NCBI GenBank assembly: GCA_010015675.1
Contig: ML977036.1
Location: 38,289 to 102,288 of the forward strand
Length of the DNA stretch: 64,000 nucleotides
Direction of reading: 5' to 3'
DNA from: Byssothecium circinans
Lineage: Eukaryota; Ascomycota; Dothideomycetes; Pleosporales; Massarinaceae
Position 1 is the stretch's first letter; the number at the start of each line of letters is the position of its first letter. The position numbers were made by a program, and so were the translations under genes. The notes under the pieces are model-generated. The model worked only from the letters and a program-made list of their open reading frames with translations. It searched no databases and was not told where the DNA came from. Positions 12,344 through 23,788 of the stretch are shown one piece after another.

Positions 12344-14275
12344 TGACGGTCCCTTTTGTATGAGTAGCATGAATTAATGCGTCTACTTGGATACGGGTAT
12401 CTTTCCTATGTTGGATATAAATTATGGGCTGGCTGGAGTCGATTTTAGCGTGCTTGGGATTTTGGGCTTTTTTTGGACTGTCTTATGAGTAGGAAATATA
12501 GATACCCCCCTTTCATCAGTTGCCGTCATCCTCGTTCCACCAATCTTCTCTCCATCGCCATCAGAGCAGAGTGTTATCAGCACGGTGCAAGAGAGAAAAG
12601 GAGAGCGAGTGAGTCGCTTTAACATGCAAGTCGAGCGTCAACTAAATGTCCTTCCAAAGCCTTTCCTGTGCATACACGACGCCGTAGATAGTGTGACCGC
12701 ACTCACCAACAAGCTCTTACACTTACACTTACACCTACACCTCCGACCTCAGTAACGCCGAAAGCACTGCGACTACTGCGACTAGATAGTCCCTACACTT
12801 ACTTACACCCGCCGATCAGACAGATACTCCTGACTCACGGCCCCAAACCAGCATCTGAATCCTTCATCCTTTCATCCTTTCTCCCCAGAGTGGTCCCCAC
12901 CACCCCCTCCCCCAGAAAACAGAAACGGTAAAGGCTTCGAAAAACGAAAGCGAATGCGGGGAAAACACAGTGCCGGACTGCCATGTCTGTCTGCTGATAC
13001 GAGCCAGTCTGACAACAGGTCCGTGCCCAGACGAGATGGATGGGCTGACGGCCTGATAGGCTGACAATACTTACCTACTGATGGCTGGAAAGTTTAGGGT
13101 GGTAGACTATCAATGCTTGGGAATCACGGGCGGGAGTGGCACGCGTGTGCAGATAAGATTCGATGCGATTCGATACGATACGATACGATCAACCGTTGGG
13201 TACGACAGGGGGCGTTTGAGATAGGGGCGGGAGCTTTTGATCTTCGTTCTGAGGTGTTGTTTCCGTTGGGGTTGGACTTGGGGCTTTGCGATGGATTGAG
13301 CGCGCGCGGAGCATTGTAGCCGTCCGTTGAGTGAGATGGTTGCATGGTAGGGAGTTGGTCAAGATGTGCATGTCATCGCGATCACCCCACACGCGGGAGG
13401 AACGTCTCGTTCCGTCCTGTTCCTTAATCCTTGGGAGGCTAGGAGCTGGGAGCTGGAAGCGTGGTGTCGTCTATCGCTTGGGTTGCGTTGCGTTGTGGCT
13501 TCTGCGAAAGGGGGTGCTGGACTGGTGTATCGTCTCGTGCGTATTTTGGTCGTTGGAGGCGTCTAATTAATACAGGCCAAGAGGAGAAGAAAGGGTGTGC
13601 TGAAGTGTATTTTACGTTTAGCTCGAAATTAACTCCTACTATGCATGTAAATCCATGGAGCTTTTAAACATCGGCTAGCCCTGAAGTGACTGTTCCTTGT
13701 GATACTTATAACTAGGCCCGTTTTCGCGTTTAGTAGTCGTGTTTACGTGGTTGATGCGTAGGTATGTTCTCGACCTCTAACAAGTCTCAGCACTGCATGT
13801 GTGTTATCTTTAACTTGTAACAGACGCTCTTCAAGTAAAGAACTCTTCCTTCCCATACCGACAACCATACATATCTCGCGTTCAGTAGTCGTGTTAGCGT
13901 CGATCCGATGTGTATATCTTCGACCCCAGACAGACAACTCTCAGCCTTGAGTGGAAGAAACAAGTAGAGGCTCAAATAATTGATTGATGGCAAGGACATG
14001 AGTGTTGAAACCAGTCTATTGGCAAAGAAAGAGTACGTCTACGAGGAAGAGCAGCGGTGCACGCACGCACCCATCGGCCAAAGCTGAAAGAGATCCATAT
14101 CCGTAATAACTCCTCCCGTTACCTTCCCATCCTTACCTATCCTATACCAAACAGGCAGAAAAACCCAGGTATCCTAATCCAATCCGAAAGCATCCCAAAC
14201 GCCAGCACCAATCCAATCCAATCCAATCCAATCCCTTCACCCAAACCCAAACCCAAACCCAAAAACTATACAACC
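12344..14275. other. 1.9-kb intergenic region with simple repeats
   Basis: No coding sequence is supported. It contains short tandem repeats: ACTTAC-like hexamers near 12719-12745, GATAC/GATTC pentamers near 13158-13190, CCAAT pentamers near 14207-14233 and CCCAAA hexamers near 14238-14262. The last two lie just beyond the stop codon of the minus-strand gene and would fall in its 3' UTR. Confidence 0.5.
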
Positions 14276-15625
14276 TCACTGATGAACCTGACTAATCTGG
14301 CCTCCCTGCGCTGGCCCACCCCACTCGCTCTCATCATCACTCCCGACATCCGTCCAACTACTCGGCGTCATAATCCCCCTATTCTCCTCCCCTAGCTCAC
14401 TAAACCCGGCCTCCGAGAATCCCGCCTCAGTGAACCCGCCCTCAGAGAAGATCTCAGAGCGCGTGTCCTCATGGTCTGTATCATTCTGCAAGCTCAAGAC
14501 AGCGATGTCCTCGGCTTGGCTACCGATGACAGAGGCGCCGGTGAAGGCCGAGGCTTCGGAGCGAGGGGTCAGGGTGCCGGTGGAGATGTTTTCGGCGTCT
14601 TCGAAGGGGTGCGAGGAGGAGGCGAAGGAGTAGAAGGATTGCGCGGCTTGATCGTCGGCGTCGGCGTCGGGGGTGGTGGAGATCACGGAGCCCGGGGCCG
14701 AGGCGGAGGGGATGGAGGCTGTTTGGATGTTCTCCGGGTGGAGGTACACGGAGTCGGGGCTGAGGTCGATGAGTTGGCCGGCGGTGGCGGAGGAGTGGTG
14801 TTCGTCGCCTTCGATGGTAGCGGAGCTCTCGCGGGATACAGATACGGGTTCAGGCTCAGCGTACGTGAACGGCTGAGGTGAAGGCGCTTCATCTTCATCG
14901 CGGTCGAATAGGATGTGGTCGTCGGAGAAAGGGTTACCAGCAGCTGCAAGAGCCGCACCCGCTGCGAACGAAGCCGCACCAGCGCCGCGGTTCCTGAGGC
15001 CGGAGTCCTTAGTTTCAGTCCCCGTAGTCGTCACCGCGTGTGCGTCCTTCAACATCCCATTACTGCCCACGAGATCGTCGAAGCTGCGCTGACTAGCATT
15101 CCTCTTCCGCCTCTCGCCCCCCCTTCGCTGCCTCTCCTCAAGTTCCACCTCCTCCCTCCCAATCCTCGCCAACTCATCCAGATCCACCGCAACACCCTCC
15201 TCCCTCGCCTTCCTCACCAGTTCATTCCTCCTCTGTCTCGCAGCCTCCTTCTTCCTCTCTTCGAAATCGCCCTCAGTCTCTGACTGCCTGCGCGGCTGTA
15301 TATCGTCGCCGAGGGAATGCAGGGCGACGGCGATCTTGCGGCGCGATTGTTCAACCCATTGCCGCACTTGGGGGGATTCGTAGATGGCGATGCCGGCGGC
15401 GACGACGATCGATGCGGCGATGATGATGCCTGTTTGGAGGGGGTGGTTAGGCGGGGGACGGCGTGAGTTGGGAGAAGAGGGAGATGAGGAGCAAGGGTAA
15501 TGGCCGGGTCCTGCAAGCAGGTTGGCATATAAACTTTATACACTTGATGGAGGGAACACGGCAGCGCGCCTTGCATGGAACATCTGAATGGAGCTGAGCT
15601 CACCTTTCGCGAGTGGCGCGGGCAT
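14276..15625 (-). CDS. Single-pass membrane protein with long acidic/Ser-rich tail (unrecognised)
   Basis: A 22-nt first exon (15625-15604, MPAPLAK) is spliced across a 174-nt phase-1 intron to exon 2 (15429-14276), giving 391 aa. The N-terminus has one transmembrane helix (GIIIAASIVVAAGIAIY, residues about 8-24), followed by ESPQVRQWVEQSRRKIAVAL, a charged helical stretch rich in Arg/Glu (about 50-110), and a low-complexity Ser/Asp/Glu/Ala tail with FSEGGFTEAGFSEAGFSELG repeats. I believe proteins with this N-terminus recur in Pezizomycotina, but I know no assigned function. The tiny first exon is easily missed by gene finders. An internal-membrane tail-outward topology is inferred from the Arg/Lys-rich segment after the helix. 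Confidence 0.78.
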
Positions 15626-16070
15626 GATGGCGATGCAGCACGGAAGTGCACTTGTTCGTTCGTAGGTGCGGACGTGGAGGGGGTTTAGGTACGCAATATG
15701 TAGGTGGAAGATAGCTAAGGGATACTGCAGCCTAGAGGCTTACAGAGGAGAGAAGAAGAGAAGACGTATCGATACGTAAGTTGAGGCGGTGCTCAACTGT
15801 CGTAACCGCTCCGCTGCCGCCACCTGACGCACGGTTGAGCGTTTTGGTGGGGTCGAGTCGGCGGTTGGTGGCGAAATGTTGACCTCAATGGAAAAAGGTA
15901 CAATCACATGAGCTCGATTGCATTTTCCCACGATGTATTAGGAGATGTGATGGCAGTCATCTTCTTTTGTCTACACCAAGATATTTATGACCAAGACTGT
16001 GTATCAACGCTATGTGAAACAATCTATAAACAAATGCTCCACAAATGCTGAGACGGAAACACTGTCTGAA
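15626..16070. other. Promoter region of the minus-strand membrane protein
   Basis: 445 bp between the start of the single-pass membrane protein and the 3' end of the MFS transporter, both on minus. No coding signal or repeat is seen. Confidence 0.4.
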
Positions 16071-17942
16071 TCATGCGTCACGATGTCCATTGTGTTCCTC
16101 TTTCGCATTCTTTTTGATCGCGTGCTCGTGCCGAATGCCCCAAAAGCATACCAGTATTCCCAACACGCTCGATCCAAGCGTGACATAGTATGCCGCTCGA
16201 TAGCACACAAGTCCTTCGTCGCAGTTGCGCTCACCCGAAGGTTGGACTTCGGAGTGAGAGTCGTACACTGCGCCATAGAAGAGGTTGAAGACGTTGGCAC
16301 TGACTACCGGTGCCAAAGTCATGAATCCCCAATTGACTGCGAAACCGTCGGGACCAAATGCGTCCATAACAAGCGCTGGAAGGACGCCAAACAGAATGCC
16401 ATAAGCAAGACCACAAAGTCCGGACACGACCCAGAGGTGGTGTGGGTCTTCAATACGAATGGCGCTTATTTGCGCGATCATAAACACGGTCCCCGAGATG
16501 GCTGCGCACCAATATCGCGACTGACCCAGCTTTTTCACAATCACGTCAGAGCCGATGCCAGACGAAAGTCGACCGAAAAATGAGCCCAGCGAAATGATTG
16601 ACACGTGCAACAATTGGCGGTGGGTGACGAAGTCTTTGTCGAGAGTAGTGTCGTAGTGATTCCAGAGCGCCTGGACGTCGTGGCCAATGTTGCTGTGCGA
16701 GTTAGCAAGCACTCCTAGATGTTTGCTTCATGGAACTTACTTGATGGTCATCAATCCAACACCGGTCAGCAAGCCCATCAAAACCCACAGCTGCCAAAAC
16801 TCGATCTTATAGAGCAACGCAAGCCCAGTCACATCTAAACACTGTGAGCGACTCGTCTTCACACTTGCTGCGTCGTCGTCGGGAGGGATATCGCCCGGTA
16901 TCGACAGGAGGGAAGAGGTTTCGTCTGAATCGCCATCCTGTTCGTCATCGTCTGGATTGAGAGTTGGTAACTACAAGGGGGGCACATAGACTGGTGGAAA
17001 GAAACTGAATACTTACTGACTTCTGGCTGGGGTAGCGAAGAGCGGCCAAACTTGCTGCTTGCGTTGCTGCCGTTGGATCTTGTCCGGTGCAAGAGATTTG
17101 AGTTTCTCCGGGCGTGATCGGCCGTGGGGAGCACTGTGTAGCCGCTCTTTGGGTCCACGACATGCAAGAAGGGTAGTGCTGCTAGCACAACTAAGGAAGT
17201 GCCGAAAGAAAGGAGAAGAAGGTATCCGGATGTATCTCCCGGAAAAGCAGTGCCAGCAATGAGGGTGTAGAAGAAGGCACTTAAACCGAACGCCGCGAGA
17301 GGGAATGCTGACGCACTCCCGCGATGTGTCGGCCAATTGAGGGCCGCTGTCGCGGTCAATAACAGTCTCCTGAATGGTCTCTATATCCCTACCTGTCTTC
17401 AAAGCAGCTTGGAATGCCGCACAGCTTCCGAGACCAGATACAAAGGAACAGAGCGATATCAGCCCCACGCTCATAGAGCCGACGCCTCGATCGTACGCTA
17501 TCCGGTGTCAGTCCAGTCTTCCAGCCATCCTAGCGCAGCATACCAACGTGTATCGGAAAGTATCCCGCAAACAAGGCGACCATGCCAATCAAGCCAGAGA
17601 GCCGAGGACTCTTCCTATCCGTGATCATGCCCATAGGTATTCCGGAGAGATACATGCCGAGGTTCGCAGACGTTCCCTAGCCAGGTCAGATAGTGCTCGA
17701 TAGCAGTAGATGGAAACGAGCTTCGTACGATGACATTGCTCTGAGTCGCCGAAAGTTGCAATTTGTCGGCGAATTGGGGCGCCCATGCTGAGTAGGCATA
17801 CTATCAACCATCAGTGTCTGTTCTCGGTGGATATGGGAGGAAACGGTACGTTTGTCCCGCATGCAAGAGCAATGGCAGTGGCGGCGACGACGGACACGAT
17901 CCGCGTCTTCTTATGTGTAATGGTATACTCTTCGACGCCCAT
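16071..17942 (-). CDS. MFS transporter, nodulin-like / Mch1-related
   Basis: Seven exons, 17942-17850, 17800-17729, 17676-17544, 17497-17393, 17346-17017, 16951-16741 and 16692-16071, give 521 aa; introns are 46-65 nt and phases close exactly. Diagnostic segments are ACGTNYAYSAWAPQFADKL in helix 1, NLGMYLSGIPMGMITDR (MFS loop 2-3), SGLGSCAAFQAALKT, ALNWPTHRGSASAFPLAAFG, and SLGSFFGRLSSGIGSD opening the second half. A hydrophilic central loop (about 230-320) separates two six-helix halves. Members resemble the yeast YMR155W/Mch1 group and plant nodulin-like MFS proteins. They are placed in plasma or vacuolar membranes with unknown substrate. The gene is divergent from the Serinc gene with 390 bp between starts. 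Confidence 0.88.
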
Positions 17943-18332
17943 GGCTGCTCAGGGGAGCCGAGAATCGTACGTCACCGCGAAATCATAAAGTTGGGTGTGC
18001 AAAGAGGGACGCGGGTTGGCAAGACGCGCCTGGCTAGTCAACAATTGGGCTCGTAACACTGGATTGCGTGGTCGAAGCTGTGAACGACGGGGCAAAAGGC
18101 TCGATAGACGCATACAAGAATAGAAACAACAGTGAATGTAAAACGCTCAAGCTGAAGCACTGAGGCATTGAAATGAGGGTCCGATCGGAGATAAGATAGA
18201 TAGCCAAGCTTTCACGCATGCCAAGAGCGGCCGGCGCGAGGTGTGCGTCAACTGGTGAACGTCACCGGGCATCCGCCAACTCCACACCTCCCCAACAACC
18301 ACCCGCCTTGAACCTCACCTAGCATCGCAAAC
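17943..18332. promoter_or_regulatory. Divergent promoter between the MFS transporter and Serinc genes
   Basis: 390 bp separate the two start codons (minus 17942, plus 18333), so both promoters must lie here unless one leader overlaps. No repeated or palindromic element stands out. Confidence 0.55.
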
Positions 18333-19877
18333 ATGGGCGCTGTGCTATCGCTCCCCCTCCTTGCCCTTCCCTCCGTCGGCTCAGTACGTCCATCTCCCTC
18401 TCTCCTCTCGCAGAACTGACCAGCCTCCGGTTATGGGCCATCGCCGCCTCGTGCTGCGGAGCTGCCACCTGCAGCGCCGTCTGTAGTTCATGCGGAAAAT
18501 GCGGCAACAGCATTGCAACGCGTATCGCCTACGCCCTCATTCTCCTCGTCAACTCGATCGTGTCCTGGATCATGCTCACAGACTGGGCCATGAAGAAGCT
18601 ATCGCACCTCACGCTCGACTATGTCGATATCAAGTGCCACGGCGAGCAGTGCTACGGATATGTCGCCGTCCAACGAATCAACTTTGCGCTGGGGTTCTTC
18701 CACATCATCATGGCTATGATGCTGATCGGGGTGCGGAGCTCGAAAGACGGACGCGCGCCGATTCAGAATGGGTTCTGGGGCCCCAAGGTTGTCGCGTGGC
18801 TTGGGATGGTTGTGTTGACCTTCTTCATTCCGAACTCGTTCTTCATCGTCTGGGGAAACTATTTCGCCATGATCGGCGCATGTCTTTTCCTACTCATCGG
18901 GCTGATTTTGTTGGTGGATCTAGCGCACAACTGGGCCGAGTACTGCCAGGAGAAGATTGAAGTCACTGAGTCGAGAATCTGGACTGGGCTTTTGGTCGGA
19001 TCGGCACTGTTCATGTACCTGTCTTCGTTCGCTATGACCGTGGTCATGTACATTTACTTTGCGAAGAGCGGCTGTGGAATGAACCAGGCAGCCATCACGG
19101 TACGTACTCCGGTTGTCAACTGGAAACAAATACTAACAAACTCAGATCAACCTCTTGCTGCTCCTCATATCATCCGTAGTCTCGATCCACCCCGCCGTCC
19201 AAAGTGTCAACCCCCGCGCCGGCCTCGCCCAATCCGCAATGGTCGCCATCTACTGCACCTACCTGACTCTCTCCGCTGTAGGCATGGAACCCGACGACCA
19301 CCAATGCAACCCCCTGATTCGCGCGAGCGGCACCCGCAAAGCCACCATCATTATCGGCGCAATCGTTACCTTCATCACCGTCGCATACACCACGACCCGC
19401 GCCGCAACGTACGGTCTTGCGCTGGGCGCTCAAGGCAACTCGTATGGGAACGGCTACACGCAGGTCGGAACTGAAGACTACGAACACGGTCTCGTGTCCC
19501 AACAGCCCGAATCCCGCCGCGAAATGCGCCAAGCAGCTCTCCGCGCTGCTGTGGAATCTGGATCTCTCCCCGCTTCCGCGCTTGATGATGACGACAGCGA
19601 CGACGAGGATGACACGCCCAAGCCTAGGGACGATGAGCGCAACGCTACACAGTACAACTACTCCCTCTTCCACATCATTTTCTTCCTCAGCACCACCTGG
19701 GTTGCTACCCTCCTCACATCCAACTTTGACGAAAAGGACATGTCGAACGACTTTGTACCGGTCGGGCGGACGTACTGGGCTAGTTGGGCGAAGATTGTCA
19801 GTGCGTGGGTGTGCTATGCCATCTATGTGTGGAGTCTAGTGGCGCCGCTTGTGCTTCCTGAACGATTCGATTATTGA
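18333..19877 (+). CDS. Serinc/TMS1 (TDE1) family membrane protein
   Basis: The family is recognised from MGAVLSLPLLALPSVGS at the N-terminus, SCCGAATCSAVCSSCGKCG, KCHGEQCYGYVAVQRINFAL, LVDLAHNWAEYCQEK, YIYFAKSGCGMNQAAIT and NYSLFHIIFFLSTTWVATLL near the C-terminus, with about ten hydrophobic helices. Exon 3 starts at 19146 after a clear intron (19100-19145). The first intron is less clear: only donor 18388 (GTCCAT, weak) with acceptor AG at 18413 keeps the frame, giving exons 18333-18387, 18414-19099, 19146-19877 and 490 aa. The more attractive donor at 18384 gives a stop. Serinc proteins are multi-pass lipid-associated membrane proteins of ER, Golgi, vacuole or plasma membrane; a phospholipid-scrambling role is known for animal members. 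An acidic cytosolic loop (DDDDSDDEDD, DNA about 19583-19614) lies in the C-terminal third. Confidence 0.9.
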
Positions 19878-20227
19878 TGGGGAGAATTCTCGTTTGTCAA
19901 GAGGAAAACTGTTGGTCTGCGAAGGGGTGGCAATAGTATGGTTATTAATAGTATTTCTTTTGTATCGCATAGGATGTATGCCATTGTTCATCTTCGTTCC
20001 TCTCACTCTGCTCGGTTCTGCGTGCGTCTTGCTATGCGCTAGGTTCTTGCAAAGGTCCCTTCTTCGACGGTGCGTGAAGCCGCGCATACTTGCTCCTATT
20101 ACCGCCTTCATCTCTAATCCGAGAGTTCCTCGCGAGGTCTCGAATCCACGTTCACGCACCACCTCTTCTAGCTCGGCGTATTGTTCGTTGGGCTGTATAG
20201 GTTACATCCTATCCCCCATAGCACACT

Positions 20228-21487
20228 TCACCCTTTTTCTGGCACCCTTTGCATCTCCGATCCGCTTTTTGATTCAGTCATAGGTGGTGGACTCTCCGCC
20301 GTCTTCTCACCACCCACAGCCTTCTTATTTTTCGCCCCAGGCGGCCTTCCAAGCCTCTTCCCGCTTTCCGAAAACCTCGGCCGCGAAACATATTTTTGCA
20401 TTTGCCTCTTCTGCTTTCCCTCGGAGCTTGCGTTCCTCACCCCCTTAACCGTATTTTTGGCACCAGGCGGTCTACCCAATCTCTTTCCATTCTTGCTGTG
20501 AGTCGCCGGTACAGCCTCTTTTCCCTCGGCCTTCTTAGACTTCTTGCGCTTCGCCTTAGCCTTGCCCTCTTTTACATTCCGCGACGTCACGTCCTCAGCC
20601 CCCTCGATGGTTTTGACGAGTTTGGTGGTTTCGTCGTCCAGCGCCTCGCGCTCGGCGGAAATAGGGGAGCCGAGCCATGTCAACCGCACGTCTTTCTTCG
20701 TGCCCTCGGCGCGGAACTTCTTCAAAGCTTTGAGGCGTTGTGAGCGCGCGCGCGTGGTTTTCGACGACGGGTTTGGGCCCCATTCAGACGGTGCGGGGAG
20801 CAGGACGCGCGGTGTGTGTCGTAGTGTTACGCCAACGCCTTCGAGACCGCGCTCCGAGGCGGCGTGGTTCCAGAGGAGTTGCTCGACGGTGCCGTCCGGA
20901 GTGATCTTGACGAAAGCTAGTGGTCGGCGGCTGGTGCTTATGGTGTGCAGGACACCGCTTGTGGCATTATGCGCTGTGACGAATAGTCCTAGGACATCAT
21001 TGCGGCTCTTCCATTCGGGAGGCACGTTGCTGAAGGAGCCCTCGAGTTCGCGGATGTGTGTCGGTGCGCTGTTGTATTTCGTGCCTTTGCATTGCACGAT
21101 CACGGGGATGGGTTCGCGGAACGGGGGGAGCACCCAATGACCGATTAGGTCGATGCCGGCGTCTGATTTGCGGCCGGTGCGGAGGAGGGAGAAGCCGAGG
21201 CGGAGGAGGGAGACTGCGGCTGTGTATTCGTAAAGCGTGCCGACGTAGACGGTCGAGGCTTTGTTGAGGTTCTTGCGCTCCGCGTAGGTGAGGAAGGTGG
21301 AGAGCGAGTTGTGGTGCGTGGAGCCGGGGGAGACGATTAGCTTAGGGACGTCGATGGGGGCTGTGTTGGAGGTCGAGGTTGTGACTATGCGGCGTGGGAT
21401 GAGGGTTTGCGGAGGTGTTCGGGGGAGTCGGTGAAGGGGTACTGGTGAGAGTGGTTGTTTGAAGCATGATGGGCGGAGGGAACGCAT
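20228..21487 (-). CDS. Mitochondrial Rrg7-like protein with Mrr-type nuclease fold and AT-hook-like repeats
   Basis: Single exon, 419 aa. An Arg/Ser-rich N-terminus (MRSLRPSCFKQPLSP onward) fits a mitochondrial targeting sequence. The domain at about 55-210 matches Rrg7/DUF2034: FLTYAERKNLNKASTVYVGT, LYEYTAAVSLLRLGFSLLRT, GRKSDAGIDLIGHW, and IPVIVQCKGTKY. The Asp in GIDLIG and the Q-x-K in VQCKG fit a PD-(D/E)xK nuclease core of Mrr type, with Gln in place of Glu. Yeast Rrg7 is required for respiratory growth; its molecular activity is unsettled. The C-terminal half is Lys-rich and contains two copies of GKRLGRPPGAKN, an AT-hook-like motif, about 45 residues apart. That suggests DNA binding, perhaps to mitochondrial DNA, although a nuclear role is possible. 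Confidence 0.82.
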   Translation of the reverse strand: MRSLRPSCFKQPLSPVPLHRLPRTPPQTLIPRRIVTTSTSNTAPIDVPKLIVSPGSTHHNSLSTFLTYAERKNLNKASTVYVGTLYEYTAAVSLLRLGFSLLRTGRKSDAGIDLIGHWVLPPFREPIPVIVQCKGTKYNSAPTHIRELEGSFSNVPPEWKSRNDVLGLFVTAHNATSGVLHTISTSRRPLAFVKITPDGTVEQLLWNHAASERGLEGVGVTLRHTPRVLLPAPSEWGPNPSSKTTRARSQRLKALKKFRAEGTKKDVRLTWLGSPISAEREALDDETTKLVKTIEGAEDVTSRNVKEGKAKAKRKKSKKAEGKEAVPATHSKNGKRLGRPPGAKNTVKGVRNASSEGKQKRQMQKYVSRPRFSESGKRLGRPPGAKNKKAVGGEKTAESPPPMTESKSGSEMQRVPEKG

Positions 21488-21839
21488 TACTGTGTATATG
21501 AAGGAGAGACTAAGATGTGCAACATATTTACAAGAAGGAGTGACGTGAAGAGCAGCGTAGAAAGTGTAATAGAATGATGTGTGGTTAGGAGATTTGGAGA
21601 CATGGCGCGTAACTTTTCGACGCGTGCCGAGACTTTACAACGCGCTAGTCAGCCCTATGGCTTCGTAACGGTTGAGCTTCAAGCAATGACTTCACTCCTT
21701 TACCCACCACCATCCTACACTCCCACTCCACTCAGATTTCGCAATCGACCTCTAGAATAATAACCAGAGCTTATAATTTACTCGAAAATACAATTCTCAC
21801 CTCGAAAGCTTCTTGGAGGCCCACCTCAACCCCGCAACA

Positions 21840-22361
21840 ATGGCCGACATACTCACGCAAATACAAGACGAGCTGGACATGGTACACCTACTCCTCTCCC
21901 ATATCCCCTCAAAACTAACAACCTCCCAGCTCCTAAACCAGATGCAGTCCTCCCTCGCCTACATCCGCGTCCGCGCCCCACCCGCCGCCATCCCAAACCA
22001 ACCCCTCCTCTCCACCTTCGCCGAACACGAAGCCCAATCCGCCGCCGCACAAGCCGCCTCCCAACCCAACTCCAACCCCTCACAGGCCGCCCCTCCACCT
22101 CCACCACCGTCGCCAGAAGAGTTCCAAAAGGACGTTCGCGAACTGAGCCGCGACCTCTACCTCAAGGAACAGCAGATTGAGGTCTTGATTGCGAGTCTAC
22201 CGGGCTTGGATACGAGTGAGAAGGAGCAGGTGGAGAGGATGAGGGAGTTGGAGAGGGAGCTGGAAGGGTTGGAGGGGGAGAGGGTAAGGGCGGTTAGGGA
22301 GAAGGAGGGGTTGGTCACGTTGGTGGAGGAGAGGATTAGGAGTGCGAGGAGTGTGCGGTGA
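21840..22361 (+). CDS. MED21: Mediator complex subunit 21
   Basis: Single exon, 173 aa, starting MADILTQIQDEL, typical of fungal Med21/Srb7; an ATG at 21813 would add nine residues and is less like the family. A Pro/Ala/Gln-rich linker (about 50-100) separates the N-terminal helix from a conserved C-terminal coiled coil: ELSRDLYLKEQQIEVLIASL, PGLDTSEKEQVERMRELERE, then a basic end. Med21 pairs with Med7 in the Mediator middle module and bridges activators to RNA polymerase II in the nucleus. The gene is divergent from the Rrg7-like gene, with 352 bp between start codons. Confidence 0.85.
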   Translation: MADILTQIQDELDMVHLLLSHIPSKLTTSQLLNQMQSSLAYIRVRAPPAAIPNQPLLSTFAEHEAQSAAAQAASQPNSNPSQAAPPPPPPSPEEFQKDVRELSRDLYLKEQQIEVLIASLPGLDTSEKEQVERMRELERELEGLEGERVRAVREKEGLVTLVEERIRSARSVR

Positions 22362-23034
22362 TGGAAGATGGGTTGGGGGAGTATAGGGGAGGGGAAGAAG
22401 GCGGAATGATGTGGTGTTTTGTGATACCCGCCGATTGGCAACGGCTTGTGCGATGGAGGGCTTTTCCTCTGCGGAGCACTTGGATACACGGACGATGTTT
22501 TATGCGACACTCGATTGCATGAGGAACGGCTCTAAATATCTGGAAGAAAAATTCAGCGCATCCTTCACTACTTTCGACCGAATTGCCTCGTTGATTCGGT
22601 GACTTTTTCCCCGAAATAAGTCTTGCTAGCTTGTAGACTCGCCATTACATACTCAGGCCGCTGAATTGGCGAGATCATGGCCGACTGGTTGAGTGCGCTC
22701 CACCCACGAGCGGGCTAGTCGCCAGCGTGCTGGTGATCCAGAGTAATCACAACTGTTGAGGAGTATTGCTGGGGAGGAGTCATGAAACGTTGAGTAGGAT
22801 AGTGGGTCTTCGATTCGTTTACATGAAAACTTACTTCTTCAAGATCAAATACGCGCTAGCGAATGACAATTAACACCACTACTTCTCCCTCCTATTCATA
22901 ACGTACGCCAAAACTTACACAAATTACTTATATACGAAAGCTACCTTAAGTGCCAACTTCCTCTGCTCCACGAGAGCTCCCTCCAAGCACTCCACTCTCA
23001 TCACAGTCCAATAAAAACCAAACACAAATCCACA
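22362..23034. other. Intergenic region at the edge of the accessory island
   Basis: No coding sequence of any conviction in 670 bp. It marks the transition from recognisable core genes to small unrecognised ones. Confidence 0.4.
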
Positions 23035-23325
23035 ATGCCGCCGTCAATCACCCTCTACCAACCCACACGTCCGTCTATTCTCGTTCTCCTCCTACTCTCC
23101 GCCTTAGTTCCCCCCATCTACCAAGTTTTAATACCATACCCCCAACTTATCTACTTCTTCCCCGTCATCATCCACTTCGGCATCTCCGTCCTCTCCGTCA
23201 CCACAAACATCCAAACAGTACTCTACCGCTCGTGGAACAAGGCGTCAGAGACTTATATCACGCTTCTGGCGACGGTCTGTGTGCAGATCGGGTTGTTTTG
23301 CGAGAGGTATTCGGTTAGGTATTGA
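23035..23325 (+). CDS. Small multi-pass membrane protein (unrecognised)
   Basis: A 96-aa open frame starting MPPSITLYQPTRPS. Three hydrophobic segments are visible: ILVLLLLSALVPPIYQVLI (about 14-32), LIYFFPVIIHFGISVLSVTT (about 38-57) and YITLLATVCVQIGLFC (about 74-89). No family is recognised. The leader ACAATG context is good. The hydrophobic pattern argues for a real protein, but its small size and lack of known relatives leave doubt. Confidence 0.5.
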   Translation: MPPSITLYQPTRPSILVLLLLSALVPPIYQVLIPYPQLIYFFPVIIHFGISVLSVTTNIQTVLYRSWNKASETYITLLATVCVQIGLFCERYSVRY

Positions 23326-23788
23326 TGGGACGTGGAGGATGTGTTTGAGTCACTTTGCGTTTGTTTTTTTGATGGTATTTTGGTTTGAAAATAATCGGTA
23401 CTGTCGGCTTAAAGGGTTGCTGGAGGAGATGAGGTTGGACGTGCTGTGGGTGAGAGGATTCTAGAGCGTCAAAAAGGTGCGTGCCTGGAATGTGTCGAGG
23501 CAAAGGTATGGCGTGTATTTGCTGTTTACTTTCAACTTGCAATCTGAGCTTGGAGACTTTGTGTACAATAAGGTACGTATAGCAACGGCGTTAAAAGCCA
23601 TATTAGGGCCTGTTTTGGAGAGCGCTTCACCAAATCATCTTGGCCGGCTGAATGCTCGTCAACTCCATGGTAGAAGAGAAGAAAGGTGGTTATCGCAGCA
23701 AGTTCTGATTCCCCTTAGCTGCCTTACTAACTATACTCTTACATCTACGCACAACATAACAACACCCCTTTCACACCACTCCCAACCA

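Noticed and set aside
14238..14262. CCCAAA hexamer run as an interstitial telomere repeat
   Set aside because: Fungal telomeres are normally TTAGGG; four hexamers next to a CCAAT run fit ordinary simple sequence in a 3' UTR.
14471..15283. Gly-rich and Pro-rich plus-strand frames opposite the single-pass membrane protein
   Set aside because: Composition follows from the antisense of Ser/Ala/Glu-rich coding sequence; the minus-strand model has a consistent intron and a transmembrane helix.
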